Positions 25,849-34,636 of a stretch of DNA of 57,961 nucleotides are shown one piece after another. The position numbers and the translations under genes are program-made. The notes under the pieces were generated by a model. That model was not told the origin of the DNA. It saw only the letters and a program-made list of their open reading frames with translations, and did no database searches. Position 1 is the stretch's first letter; each line of letters begins with the position of its first letter. The DNA is from Verrucomicrobiota bacterium (GTDB lineage: Bacteria > Verrucomicrobiota > Verrucomicrobiia > Limisphaerales > JAHDYP01), in assembly GCA_023383055.1 (NCBI GenBank), contig JAHDYP010000025.1, positions 1-57,961 on the forward strand, in the 5' to 3' direction.

Positions 25849-27108
25849 CTAACCCGCCGCGCCGGAGTCGAAAAGCCGGTTTTCTGCCAGGCACTCGCAG
25901 AGTCGACGGTAAACCGATCGCAGTCGATCCCGGTCAGGTGCCGAACCGGCGGCCTTGAGCAGCCTCCGCGCGAGGGGACCCTGCCGCAGGATGAGCTCGA
26001 GGGCGGAGGTTGACTCGGGGTCCAAAGTGGAGGTTGCGAGCGCGGTGCGGACGAGGTGTTGCCAGAGTTCCCCGGCGGTGCATGGGAGAGAGCCGGGCCA
26101 GCCGAACAAGCGCAGGAGTTCCGGTTCAACGAGGATCGCGGCGTCGGCCTGGCGCGCGGTCTTGTCCAGGACCTGTTCGAGTGGAACGGAGGGCGCGCCT
26201 TGGAGGTCGGCCAGCGAGCTCCACTGTTCCCCGGTGAGCAGTTGCAGGACGGTGACGACCAGTTGGGCCAGAGCCAGGTCTGCCTTGGGGCACTCCTGGA
26301 CGTCCATGAGCCGCAGTTCGAGGCTGCCGCGGCTGAAGCGGGCGATCGCGCCGCGGGCATTGAGGAATTCATCCTGCAAGGAGCCGGTGGGATCGAAGGG
26401 GCTGATGGCCTGGTAGATGACATCCAGGATCTCGCGCTGGTAAGCGGCCCGGCTGAAGACCGGCTCGGGAATGACCCTTCCTGCGATCGCGGGGATCCGA
26501 TCGGCGTTGTGACGGTAGACCTCGAGGCGGTGGTCGAGCCAGCCAGGATGGCGGCCCTCGATGAAAGGCGAGCTGGCGGCGATCGCGGGCAACAGCGGCA
26601 ACAGCACCCGGGTGGCGGCATGCAGACGGCCGAACTCGGGATCGTCGGCGAACGACAGGTTCAAGTGCATGCTCTGGAGGTTGGCGTAGCCGTGCGAGTG
26701 ACATCCGAAGATCCGATCGTAGGTTTGATAAACCTCGGCGTACTCGTGCGGCCAGAGGCGGGCATCCCGCTTCGGATCCATCCAGGGATGCATGCCTGAG
26801 GGCATGAGCCTGGCCCCGAACTGCTCAAGTTGGCCGTTGATCTCACGGATCTCCCCGTGAAAGAGGGTGGCCAGGCCGGTCAGCTGCGGGACCGGACCGT
26901 TGGTTTTGAGTTCGATGAGGTGAAGCACCAGTTCGTTGGACCAGGCCATGCCGCCGCGATCGACGTCCGATTGAATCCTCCCCGTCGCCTGCTGGATCAG
27001 CCGGTCGGCGATGGGCCGAACCTCGAGGGTTTCGGCGTCGACGATCATGTACTCGAGTTCGACGCCGGTGCCGGCCCAGAGCCGGAGCGCGGGGGGCGAA
27101 CCGGTCAT
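25849..27108 (-). CDS. GCS2-type carboxylate-amine ligase (glutamate-cysteine ligase-like)
   Basis: A 419-residue member of the COG2170/GCS2 superfamily, distantly related to plant and bacterial glutamate-cysteine ligases and YbdK. GTGVELEYMIVD near the N-terminus carries acidic metal/ATP-site residues, SNELVLHLIELKTNGP follows, and GCHSHGYANLQSMHLNLSFAD and RLMDVQECPKADLALAQLV are further family motifs. It forms amide bonds from carboxylates and amines with ATP; the substrate is unknown. ATG at 27108 overlaps the ATP-grasp stop by ATGA, preceded by AAGGA at good spacing, so I prefer it to 27117. Pairing with an RLAN/RimK ligase is a known amidoligase arrangement (Iyer, Aravind and colleagues). 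Confidence 0.88.
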   Translation of the reverse strand: MTGSPPALRLWAGTGVELEYMIVDAETLEVRPIADRLIQQATGRIQSDVDRGGMAWSNELVLHLIELKTNGPVPQLTGLATLFHGEIREINGQLEQFGARLMPSGMHPWMDPKRDARLWPHEYAEVYQTYDRIFGCHSHGYANLQSMHLNLSFADDPEFGRLHAATRVLLPLLPAIAASSPFIEGRHPGWLDHRLEVYRHNADRIPAIAGRVIPEPVFSRAAYQREILDVIYQAISPFDPTGSLQDEFLNARGAIARFSRGSLELRLMDVQECPKADLALAQLVVTVLQLLTGEQWSSLADLQGAPSVPLEQVLDKTARQADAAILVEPELLRLFGWPGSLPCTAGELWQHLVRTALATSTLDPESTSALELILRQGPLARRLLKAAGSAPDRDRLRSVYRRLCECLAENRLFDSGAAG

Positions 27109-28571
27109 GGCCACCATCCTTGCCGCCGGTGTTCGAGTCGCCGCAGGAAGACTTCCATGATCCGGTCGTACAGGGTGTCTTTAAGGACGGAATCTTCGAT
27201 GCCGGATTGGATGGTTGGATTGTCGTTGACCTCCATGACATAACAGCGGCGGCCGATCTGTTTCAGATCGACACCATAAAGGCCGTCGCCAATGAGGTTC
27301 GCGGCTCGGATGGCGGTGCGGACCACCGTGGCGGGCGCCAGTTCGACCGGGAGCGTTTCGACCCGGCCGTAGTCGACCGGGCGATCCAGGTCGCGGCGGA
27401 TGATCTGCCAGTGTTTGGGGGCCATGTAATAGCGGCACGCGTAGAGCGGGCGGCGGTCGATGACGCCGATCCGCCAGTCGAACGCGGTGGGGAGGAACTC
27501 CTGGGCGATCACCAGGTCGGAACCGTCGAGCATGTCCTGCGTGACGCGAATGACCTCCTCCGGCGTGTCCACCTTGACGACCCCCTGGGAGAAGGCGCTG
27601 TCGGGTTCCTTGAGGATGCACGGCAGGCCCAGTCGCGGCGCGATTTCATCGAGGTTGTCCCGATGCTCGATGAGCGTGCGCGGCGAGAGGATGCCTTTGC
27701 GGTCCAGAAGTGCGGCCAGATAAACCTTGTTGGTGCATTTGAGCACCGATTCCGGATCGTCGATCACCACGAGCCCTTCCGCCACGGCCCGACGGGAGAA
27801 GCGGAAGGTGTGATGGTTGACATTGGTGGTTTCGCGGATGAACAGGGCGTCGAACTCGGCGATCCGGGCATAGTCTTCTTTGTCGATGACCTCGGAGTGA
27901 ATGCCGAGTTTGGCGGCCGCCTTGACGAACTTCTGGACGGCAGGGGCATCGGACGCCTGGTCCGCGGTCTTGGGGTCGAACAGGATGGCGAGGTCGTACC
28001 GTTCAACCCGGCGCGGGGCGCGGGACGGGCCGCGGCCGGCCAGGTAGAGTTTGGCGGCCTGGACCGCGAAGTCATGGTGGGCATCCGGGATGTCGCGGGT
28101 GGCGATGGGCCCGATGCTTTGCAGGGCCCAGCGTTCGCCGTGCGCGAACTCGGCGCGCACGAACGGGGCCTGGAACAGTTTGAACAACTGCGCGCTCAGC
28201 GGATCGTAGCGTGAGGCCAGGTTCTTTCCGAAATAGATGCTCAGCGTGAAACGGGACGATCGGATATCGGCCAGGCTCTCCTGGATGAGTTCCTCCAGTT
28301 CGTCGGACATGAGCCGGACGACCGTCTGGGATTTCATGTCCTGGATGGTGGAGATGTTGGGGATCGGTTTGTGGCCGCGCGCGGCGGCCAGCAGGGAAAC
28401 GTAATACCCCGTGCTCTGGTAGCGGTAGGACCGGCAGCAGTTGAAGACCTTGGCGTTGTCCAGGTCCGCATATTGCGGGTTCAACAGGTAATCGCGTGCC
28501 GCGACCACCTGCACCTCCGGCACTTCGAGGGGCCACTCGTCCGGGTTGTTGACGACAATAAGAATGTTCAC
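27105..28571 (-). CDS. RimK-like ATP-grasp ligase with RLAN N-terminal domain
   Basis: A 488-residue ATP-grasp amidoligase. Residues 1-190 match the RimK-like ATP-grasp N-terminal (RLAN) domain (MNILIVVNNPDEWPL, FNCCRSYRYQSTGYYVSLLA, FTLSIYFGKNLAS). The ATP-grasp core spans about 265-475, with PRTLIEHR, PCILKEPDSAFSQGVVKV, VIAQEFLPTAFDWRIGVIDR and the metal-binding CYVMEVNDNPTIQSGIED. RimK relatives add amino acids, often Glu, to carboxylates of proteins or small molecules. It is coupled to the GCS2 ligase downstream and preceded by a C39-peptidase remnant. The substrate cannot be read from the sequence. Confidence 0.93.
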   Translation of the reverse strand: MNILIVVNNPDEWPLEVPEVQVVAARDYLLNPQYADLDNAKVFNCCRSYRYQSTGYYVSLLAAARGHKPIPNISTIQDMKSQTVVRLMSDELEELIQESLADIRSSRFTLSIYFGKNLASRYDPLSAQLFKLFQAPFVRAEFAHGERWALQSIGPIATRDIPDAHHDFAVQAAKLYLAGRGPSRAPRRVERYDLAILFDPKTADQASDAPAVQKFVKAAAKLGIHSEVIDKEDYARIAEFDALFIRETTNVNHHTFRFSRRAVAEGLVVIDDPESVLKCTNKVYLAALLDRKGILSPRTLIEHRDNLDEIAPRLGLPCILKEPDSAFSQGVVKVDTPEEVIRVTQDMLDGSDLVIAQEFLPTAFDWRIGVIDRRPLYACRYYMAPKHWQIIRRDLDRPVDYGRVETLPVELAPATVVRTAIRAANLIGDGLYGVDLKQIGRRCYVMEVNDNPTIQSGIEDSVLKDTLYDRIMEVFLRRLEHRRQGWWP

Positions 28572-28593
28572 AGCAGAACTCTGGCGGATGCCC

Positions 28594-28803
28594 TCAGCGG
28601 GGTTCGATGATCAACAGGTTGGCGTCGTACGTAAGAATGCCGAGCAAAATGGCGCCCACGACGCGGTCAATGGGCGCTTCGGCAATCACCTGCTCGAGCG
28701 GCAGGGGCTCGCCGTAATACCCGTAGAGCGCGTGCAGACAGGTCGGCCCGCAAGTCGTGTTGTCCGGCTGTGCTCGAATCTTGAGGTTGAGCTGAACTTT
28801 CAT
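28594..28803 (-). pseudogene. Internally deleted C39-like (papain-like) peptidase
   Basis: A 69-residue frame that begins like the C39-like peptidases associated with RLAN/RimK ligases: MKVQLNLKIRAQPDNTTCGP then TCLHALYGYYGEPLPLEQV, retaining the catalytic-Cys loop. It then jumps to IDRVVGAILLGILTYDANLL and IIEPR, which I recognise from the family's normal C-terminus. The middle, about 130 residues including the catalytic His, appears to have been removed in frame. The start is placed at ATG 28803; the frame continues to 28857. The product could be a non-catalytic partner or simply a decaying gene. It lies 22 bases before the ATP-grasp gene. Confidence 0.6.
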
Positions 28804-28991
28804 CGGCAGCCGCGGCGCGCCACTCGCCCCACGCCGGGCTGTTGGGCGCAAACTCATACGCGAACCCGGCTGCTAACGCAAGCCGCCCGTGCAACCGGCG
28901 CGGAGCCCGATCGCGACGTGGAGACGCCACGCGGGGTGGGTAGCGGCCTTGGTCTTGTCGAACCGGCTTCCGAGCCCTATGCTTACCGCCG

Positions 28992-31900
28992 GTGAACCCG
29001 CCCGCTCCCGCTCTTGGTGCCACGAGCGCATGTCCCCTCGCTTATCCGCCGCTGACCGCCGAGGCGCTGGCCCGGATCCATTCCTTTTGCGAACGGGCAT
29101 TGATGCTGCAGGCTTACGAGGCAGCCCAACCCTTCGGAGCGATTCAGAACTGGCGGGAGCCGGGCGCCCTCGTTCCTGCCATCCGCCTGGCCGCGCATCT
29201 CGGGGCTCCCCGGCTCTCCGCGGTGCTCAGTCGGCGGGCGTGGCGGGCGGATCGAACGCATCCGGGACTGGCGGCTTACCACGCCCACGCCATGTTGCAG
29301 CGACGGGGGCCATTGCGGGCTTGGGAATTTCTGGAACGTTTCGGTGAACCGTGCGCGGCAGCGCCCGGCGAAAGTCGGATGCATTTTTACTCGATCGGGG
29401 TGCTGGCGTTTGCGGCCCTACGCGATTTCGAGACCGCGCGGGAATGGCTGGCGAAGGGGTCGGCCATTGGGGCGGGCTGTTCCTGGATGGCCGTGACCGA
29501 GGCGGGTTTGCTGGAGGTGGAAGACCGCTACGAAGAATCCCTGGCCGCCGCCCGTGCTTCCCTCGCGAGCACACCCTGGTATCGCCCCGGCGTCCAGGCG
29601 GTCGCGCACGTCCTGCAGTTGCTTGACCGCGACGAGGAAGCTCTGGAGTTGCTCGAAGAAGCCTGCCACCACCTCGAACACTGCCAGGTGACGCGGCAAT
29701 TGGCCTGTCTGCAGCTCGAGAGCGGCCGGTACGAAGCCGCCTTGGCTACGCTCGCACGTTTCGAAAGCCAGGCGCCGCTCCTCGAGCCTCAGGAACGGGA
29801 CTGGTTACAGCGGCAGCGATTGGACCTGGCTTGCCGGCGTGGCGCCACGCCCGAAGCGGTGGCGCTGGCACGGAGCATCGACGCCCCAGATTGCCGCGAG
29901 TTGGTGCAACGAGCCGAGCGGGGCGGCAGCCACGCGCGGCGGCGAATCGAGGTGCCCTTTATTCGGCAGCACCACATGACCTGCGCCCCGGCAACGCTTT
30001 CCGCGCTGGCCCGCTTTTGGGGGCAGCCGGCGGAGCATCTCGAGATCGTCGAGGCCATCTGCTACGACGGCACGCCGGCCCACAGCGAGCGCCGGTGGGC
30101 GGAGACCCGCGGTTGGCGGGTTCGGGAATTCACCATCACTTGGGAGGCCGCGGTGGACTTGTTGAACCGGGGTGTGCCTTTCACGTTGACCACCGCGGAG
30201 GCCACCAGCGCCCATCTGCAGGCGGTGGTCGGGTATGACGAACTGCGGCGGACCCTTTGCCTCCGCGACCCGTTCTACTACTACACCCACGATCTTCCCG
30301 CGGATGCCTTGCTCCAACGGTATCGAGCGACCGGCCCGCGCGGCATGGTTCTGGTGCCCGACGGCCGGGGCGCGCTGTTGGAAGGTCTCGCCTTGCCCGA
30401 CGCTGCGCTCTACGACCGATTGTTCAAGCTGCATTGCGCCTTGGACCAACACCGGCGCACGGAGGCGAGCCAACACCTTGAAGCGCTGGCGGCCGAATGG
30501 CCCTCGCATCGAGTGACCCTGGCCGCCCGGCGTTCCCTGGCCGCGTACGACGGCGATACCATCGCCCAGTTGGCGTGCCTCGACGAATTGCTTCGGCAGT
30601 TTCCCGAGGACGACGGCCTCAACCTGGCCAAGCTCTCCTGTCTTCGCGAACTTGCCCACCGCGCTGACCGGATGGCGTTGTTGGAGCTACGGGTGTTCAA
30701 GCCAGGCGTCGATCCGATCTTCTGGGAGCGGTATGCCCAGGAGTTGCGGGCGGACGCCCGCCAGCTTGCCGCCGCCGAGAACTGGGTGCGTTGGGCGCTG
30801 CGTTACCGGCCCGTGGATCCCGAGCTCATCAGCGCGCGGGCCGACTTGCTCTGGGACCGCCAGGATTTCTTGACGGCGACCCGCTATTACCGGTTGGCAG
30901 CCTGCCTGGGCGACCGCCGCGAGTCATTCGCGCAGTCCTACTTTACGGCTCTGCGCCACCAGCGGCGGACCGAAGCTGGCCTGCAGTTTCTGGAGGCCCG
31001 CCATGCGCGCCTCGGGCCGTCCTCCGCGGAACCGGCCATCACCTGGATTGAGGCGCTCCAGCAGTTGGGCCGGACGTCAGCGGCCCTGGCCGCACTGGAC
31101 GCGGGGCTGGCGCGGCGTCCCAATGATGGTCGGCTGCGGCTCTTTGCCGCGGCGTTTCGCGGGCGATGCGGATACTTTGAGGAGGCCGAGAGTTGCCTGC
31201 GGGAGGCGCGCGAACAGGTATCGGCCGCGGCCTGGCACCGCGCAGCCGCGGCCCTGGCCGAATTGCGAATCGAAAAACCTGCCGCACTCGAACACTGGCG
31301 CAGCGTGCTGGCCACCGAGCCGTTGGCTCACGACGCGATCCGCTCGGTATCCCGTTTGTTGGCGGAGACCGAGGGGCGGGAGGCGGCGCTGCAGTTTCTC
31401 GATCGGTTATGCACGCAGTATCCGTTTTCGTGCCCGTTGCTGGCACTGCGCATCGACTGGCTGAAGGAAGCCGAAATGTCCTCCGTGATTCCGGCGCTAC
31501 GGCAGTTCCTCGACGTGAACCCGGCGAACGCCTGGGCGTGGCGCGAACTGGCTTTGCAGCTCGATGTCACCGGGTCGGCGGGCGAAGCCTTTCAGGCCGC
31601 GGAAGAGGCCATCCGGCTCGAGCCCTGCCAGTCGACGGGTTACACCACCCGGGCGAGCATGTACTTGGCGGGCGGACAACTGGAGCCTGCCCGCGCCGCT
31701 CTCCGGGAAGCCATCCGGCTCGAGGTCGACAATGGCTACGCGCTGACGCGGTACGTGGCCACCGCCCCCACACTTCCGGAACGGCGGCAGGCACTCGAGG
31801 AGGTCGCGGCTGAACTCCGCCGACAGGTGATCTTCCAGGATGCGTTGTTCGCCTACCGTGATGCGGCGTGCGGTCTCATGCCCCCGCGGGCCGTGCTGGA

Positions 31901-34169
31901 TCTGCTGCGGGAGGCGCACGCCGCCCGACCGGATCTGTGGCAAAGCTGGGCGGTGCTGATCGAGCAACTGGTGGATGTCGGGGAACCGGACGAAGCCCTC
32001 GAGCTGGCGCGCCAGGCCACCGAGCGGTTCCCCTGGACCCCGGGGGTCTGGGCCGCCCTGGGCCGCGTCGAACAGGTGCGCCTCAATCCCGCCGGCCAGA
32101 TCGCCGCTCTCGAACGGGCCCTGGAACTGCAACCGGATTGGTCGTTCGCCTCCCGGCAACTGGCCTCGATTTACCGCCGTCAGAATCAACTGCCACAGGC
32201 GCGTGCCGTGTTGGAACGCGCCATTGCCGCGGCGCCCTTGGACGCCCTGAATCACAGCTTTCTTGCCCACGTGATGTGGACGCTGGGAGAGCAATCCGCC
32301 GCTCTTGAGAGAGTACAGCATTCGATCCGACTGGATCCGGACTGCGAGCCGGCCTGGAATGCGTTGGGCCGATGGACGGCGGAGCTGGGTCAGCCCGGCC
32401 TGGCCGCCGAAACAGCCCGGGACTTGACCCGGCGTCGGGCCGGCGATCCCCGTTCATGGTTGTGGCTGGCGAAATCGTTGCCCATTCCAGAAGCGGAGGA
32501 GGAGGTGTTCGCCGCGGTCGACCGGGCGCTTGCCTTGAGCCCCCGTTGCGTCGAGGCTTACGACCGCCGGGCGGAGGTGTTGGCTCTACTGGACCGGTTT
32601 GACGAAGCTCTGACCCAATGCGCTCCGCACCTATTCCGGGCCGTGCCGCCGGCACTCGGAATTCGCGCGGCCTGGATCGAGGCGCGGCGGGGGAATCTCG
32701 CCCAGGCGGTGGTCCGGGCCCAGGCCACCCTGTCGGATCATCCGGAGTACTATGCCGGCTGGCAGCAACTCTCGGATTGGCTGCTCCAGTTGGGCCGCGG
32801 AAGCGAGGCCATCCAGGCCGCCGAACGCATGTCGGCACTGGCACCGCACGAACCGGTCCCGCTGGGTTACCTGGGCGATTTAAAACAACAGTTCGGCGAT
32901 CCCACGGGCGCGCAAGCCGTCTTCCGACGCGCGTTCGAACTGGATCCGGATTACGAATATGCCGGAGGCGAGCTGTTCAAACACCAGTTGGCGGCCCGCG
33001 ATCTTTCCGCCGCCGAAGCGACGCTCGCCGTCCTCGCCCGGCGGGGTGACAACCCCGGCACCTGGGTGGCCCGCGTCGAACTCGCCGCGGCACACCGCGA
33101 CGTCAACCAGGCCCGGGAACGGTTCGCCTCGCTGATGGCCTGCGTCGATCTCGAGGAAGCGGGATTCCTCCGTGCCATCGCCGCTTTGGAGGGACTCCTT
33201 GACCGGAAGGAACTTAACCGCCTGCTGGAGCATGCAGTGTCCCAACCCGCCGTGCCACCCGGTCTGGCGGCCGCATGGGTGTACCGCCAGACTCGCCGTC
33301 GGCGGTGGCGACTACACGCGCGCCTGGCGGCGCTACCGGCCGAGACGGGGGCGCGTCGCCTGGCGGTGCTCCGGTACCTGGATCATCTCGGTGAGATGCT
33401 CTCACAGGCCTTGCAGGCGGAGGATATCTTCGTTCCGCCGCAACTCCGACATCACTTCCGACGCATCCTGCGCCGACACGGCGCCTGGTTGCGAGAAGAC
33501 CAGGCGGGGTGGGGACGAGTAGGGTATCTGCTTACCCTGGTTGGCCGTCCGCGAGCGGTGGTGAAGTGGTTGGGCGATTGGAAGAGCCGGCCCAACGCCG
33601 AATCGTGGGTGCTGTACAATCTGGTGTTCATGCTGCAATCGCTTCAACGGTTCGAGGAGGCGCGTGAAGTCATCCGGCATGCCGTGCAACTACGGCATGA
33701 ACCGCATCAGTTCAGAACCTTCACTATCTGGGCGGCGTTCGAGGAGGCCTTGGCCGGAAATCTGGCCGATGCGGCACGGTATCTCACCCGGCTGCCAGCC
33801 GGCGTCCCAGATGACGGTGTGTGGCCCATGCGAGTCATGGCGGAATTGCTGATCACGCTCGGACGCAACCCGGGCGAGTCACGACAGCGACGGTTTGACA
33901 CCGTCCGTTCCGGACTGCGAACTGCGTTTCCGGATATGCGGCCGTTCGCGGTGTCGGCGGTGACCCGGGAGAGCTATCGACGCTGGATACGGACGGTTGC
34001 GGGAGAGCTGGGAGGACTGCGGCCCAGGCTTTGGGGCTGGTGGTTCTACCGGGGGTCGGATTGGGGGTGGGTGCCCATGCTGATCCTGCTGCTGCCCATC
34101 GCGTGCGTGGTGCCACCGTTCTGGTTGGTCTGGTGGGGCTGCTACCGACAATTCCGTCCGGTCCGCTAG
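28992..34169 (+). CDS. Giant TPR protein with embedded C39-like peptidase domain
   Basis: A 1725-residue protein starting at GTG 28992. Residues about 1-300 are helical TPR-like repeats. Residues about 316-455 form a C39-like papain-fold domain: IEVPFIRQHHMTCAPATLSA with the presumed nucleophile Cys331, TSAHLQAVVGYDE with His408, and CLRDPFYYY with the likely Asp. About 480-1560 are dense TPR repeats (for example SAGEAFQAAEEAIRLEPCQS, SEAIQAAERMSALAPHEP). A single membrane span near the C-terminus (MLILLLPIACVVPPFWLVWW) could anchor it. It faces the ATP-grasp/GCS2 cluster across 188 bases and may supply the peptidase that the deleted C39 gene has lost. Substrate and role are unknown. Confidence 0.82.
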   Translation: MNPPAPALGATSACPLAYPPLTAEALARIHSFCERALMLQAYEAAQPFGAIQNWREPGALVPAIRLAAHLGAPRLSAVLSRRAWRADRTHPGLAAYHAHAMLQRRGPLRAWEFLERFGEPCAAAPGESRMHFYSIGVLAFAALRDFETAREWLAKGSAIGAGCSWMAVTEAGLLEVEDRYEESLAAARASLASTPWYRPGVQAVAHVLQLLDRDEEALELLEEACHHLEHCQVTRQLACLQLESGRYEAALATLARFESQAPLLEPQERDWLQRQRLDLACRRGATPEAVALARSIDAPDCRELVQRAERGGSHARRRIEVPFIRQHHMTCAPATLSALARFWGQPAEHLEIVEAICYDGTPAHSERRWAETRGWRVREFTITWEAAVDLLNRGVPFTLTTAEATSAHLQAVVGYDELRRTLCLRDPFYYYTHDLPADALLQRYRATGPRGMVLVPDGRGALLEGLALPDAALYDRLFKLHCALDQHRRTEASQHLEALAAEWPSHRVTLAARRSLAAYDGDTIAQLACLDELLRQFPEDDGLNLAKLSCLRELAHRADRMALLELRVFKPGVDPIFWERYAQELRADARQLAAAENWVRWALRYRPVDPELISARADLLWDRQDFLTATRYYRLAACLGDRRESFAQSYFTALRHQRRTEAGLQFLEARHARLGPSSAEPAITWIEALQQLGRTSAALAALDAGLARRPNDGRLRLFAAAFRGRCGYFEEAESCLREAREQVSAAAWHRAAAALAELRIEKPAALEHWRSVLATEPLAHDAIRSVSRLLAETEGREAALQFLDRLCTQYPFSCPLLALRIDWLKEAEMSSVIPALRQFLDVNPANAWAWRELALQLDVTGSAGEAFQAAEEAIRLEPCQSTGYTTRASMYLAGGQLEPARAALREAIRLEVDNGYALTRYVATAPTLPERRQALEEVAAELRRQVIFQDALFAYRDAACGLMPPRAVLDLLREAHAARPDLWQSWAVLIEQLVDVGEPDEALELARQATERFPWTPGVWAALGRVEQVRLNPAGQIAALERALELQPDWSFASRQLASIYRRQNQLPQARAVLERAIAAAPLDALNHSFLAHVMWTLGEQSAALERVQHSIRLDPDCEPAWNALGRWTAELGQPGLAAETARDLTRRRAGDPRSWLWLAKSLPIPEAEEEVFAAVDRALALSPRCVEAYDRRAEVLALLDRFDEALTQCAPHLFRAVPPALGIRAAWIEARRGNLAQAVVRAQATLSDHPEYYAGWQQLSDWLLQLGRGSEAIQAAERMSALAPHEPVPLGYLGDLKQQFGDPTGAQAVFRRAFELDPDYEYAGGELFKHQLAARDLSAAEATLAVLARRGDNPGTWVARVELAAAHRDVNQARERFASLMACVDLEEAGFLRAIAALEGLLDRKELNRLLEHAVSQPAVPPGLAAAWVYRQTRRRRWRLHARLAALPAETGARRLAVLRYLDHLGEMLSQALQAEDIFVPPQLRHHFRRILRRHGAWLREDQAGWGRVGYLLTLVGRPRAVVKWLGDWKSRPNAESWVLYNLVFMLQSLQRFEEAREVIRHAVQLRHEPHQFRTFTIWAAFEEALAGNLADAARYLTRLPAGVPDDGVWPMRVMAELLITLGRNPGESRQRRFDTVRSGLRTAFPDMRPFAVSAVTRESYRRWIRTVAGELGGLRPRLWGWWFYRGSDWGWVPMLILLLPIACVVPPFWLVWWGCYRQFRPVR

Positions 34170-34374
34170 CCCGGCTTTCCTGCGGAAGCCGGGCTAGCCA
34201 GGATTCTTCCGAAGCTCATTACGCGCGGCATGTGGCAAGCCCCCAGCGCCGAGCCTGCCGAACCGCCTGCTCGACCAGCGCGCATCCCCCCCGCGTAGAC
34301 GCGTCCGGATTACGCATCTCGCTGTCAATCAGCAGCTACCGCTCGAGAAATAGGGTGACAGGTTCAGGGTTCTG
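34086..34374 (+). repeat. Tandem duplication, copy 1 (overlaps 3' end of TPR gene)
   Basis: From CTGCTGCTGCCCATCGCGTG at 34086 the sequence is repeated starting at 34375, a period of 289 bases. Copy 1 includes the last 28 codons of the TPR gene, its hairpin, and a 73-base module at 34300-34372 that ends AGGGTGACAGGTTCAGGGTT. Divergence between copies is moderate, with several substitutions and a gap of roughly 30 bases around the hairpin, so the duplication is not very recent. Confidence 0.85.
34165..34198 (+). terminator. Thirteen-bp hairpin at the stop codon of the TPR gene
   Basis: GCTAGCCCGGCTT at 34165-34177 and AAGCCGGGCTAGC at 34186-34198 are perfect 13-base arms with an eight-base loop; the stop codon TAG lies in the first arm. 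No T-run follows, so it may be a factor-dependent terminator or an mRNA-stabilising structure. The hairpin is absent from the second copy of the tandem duplication, which suggests insertion into, or loss from, one copy. Confidence 0.5.
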
Positions 34375-34636
34375 CTGCTGCTGCCCATCGCGTGCGTGGT
34401 GCCACCGTTCTGGTTGGTCTGGTGGGGCTGCTACCGACAATTCCGTCCGGTCCCCTAGCCAGGGTATTTCCGAAGCTCCCTACCCGCGGCACGAGGCAAG
34501 CGCCCAGCGTCGAGCCTGCCGAGCCGCCTGCTCGCCCAGCGCGCATCCCCCCCCGCATAGACGCGCCCGAATTGCGTATCTCGCTGTCAATCAGCAGCTA
34601 ACGCTCGAGAAATAGGGTGACAGGTTCAGGGTTCTG
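34375..34636 (+). repeat. Tandem duplication, copy 2
   Basis: The second copy repeats the TPR gene's 3' coding sequence (CTGCTGCTGCCCATCGCGTG to the CAATTCCGTCCGGTC region) without an upstream frame, so it is a gene-end relic. The 73-base module recurs at 34562-34634. The radical SAM gene on the opposite strand ends inside this copy, at 34598, and takes its stop codon and last residues from it. No other gene lies between 34170 and 34597. Confidence 0.85.
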
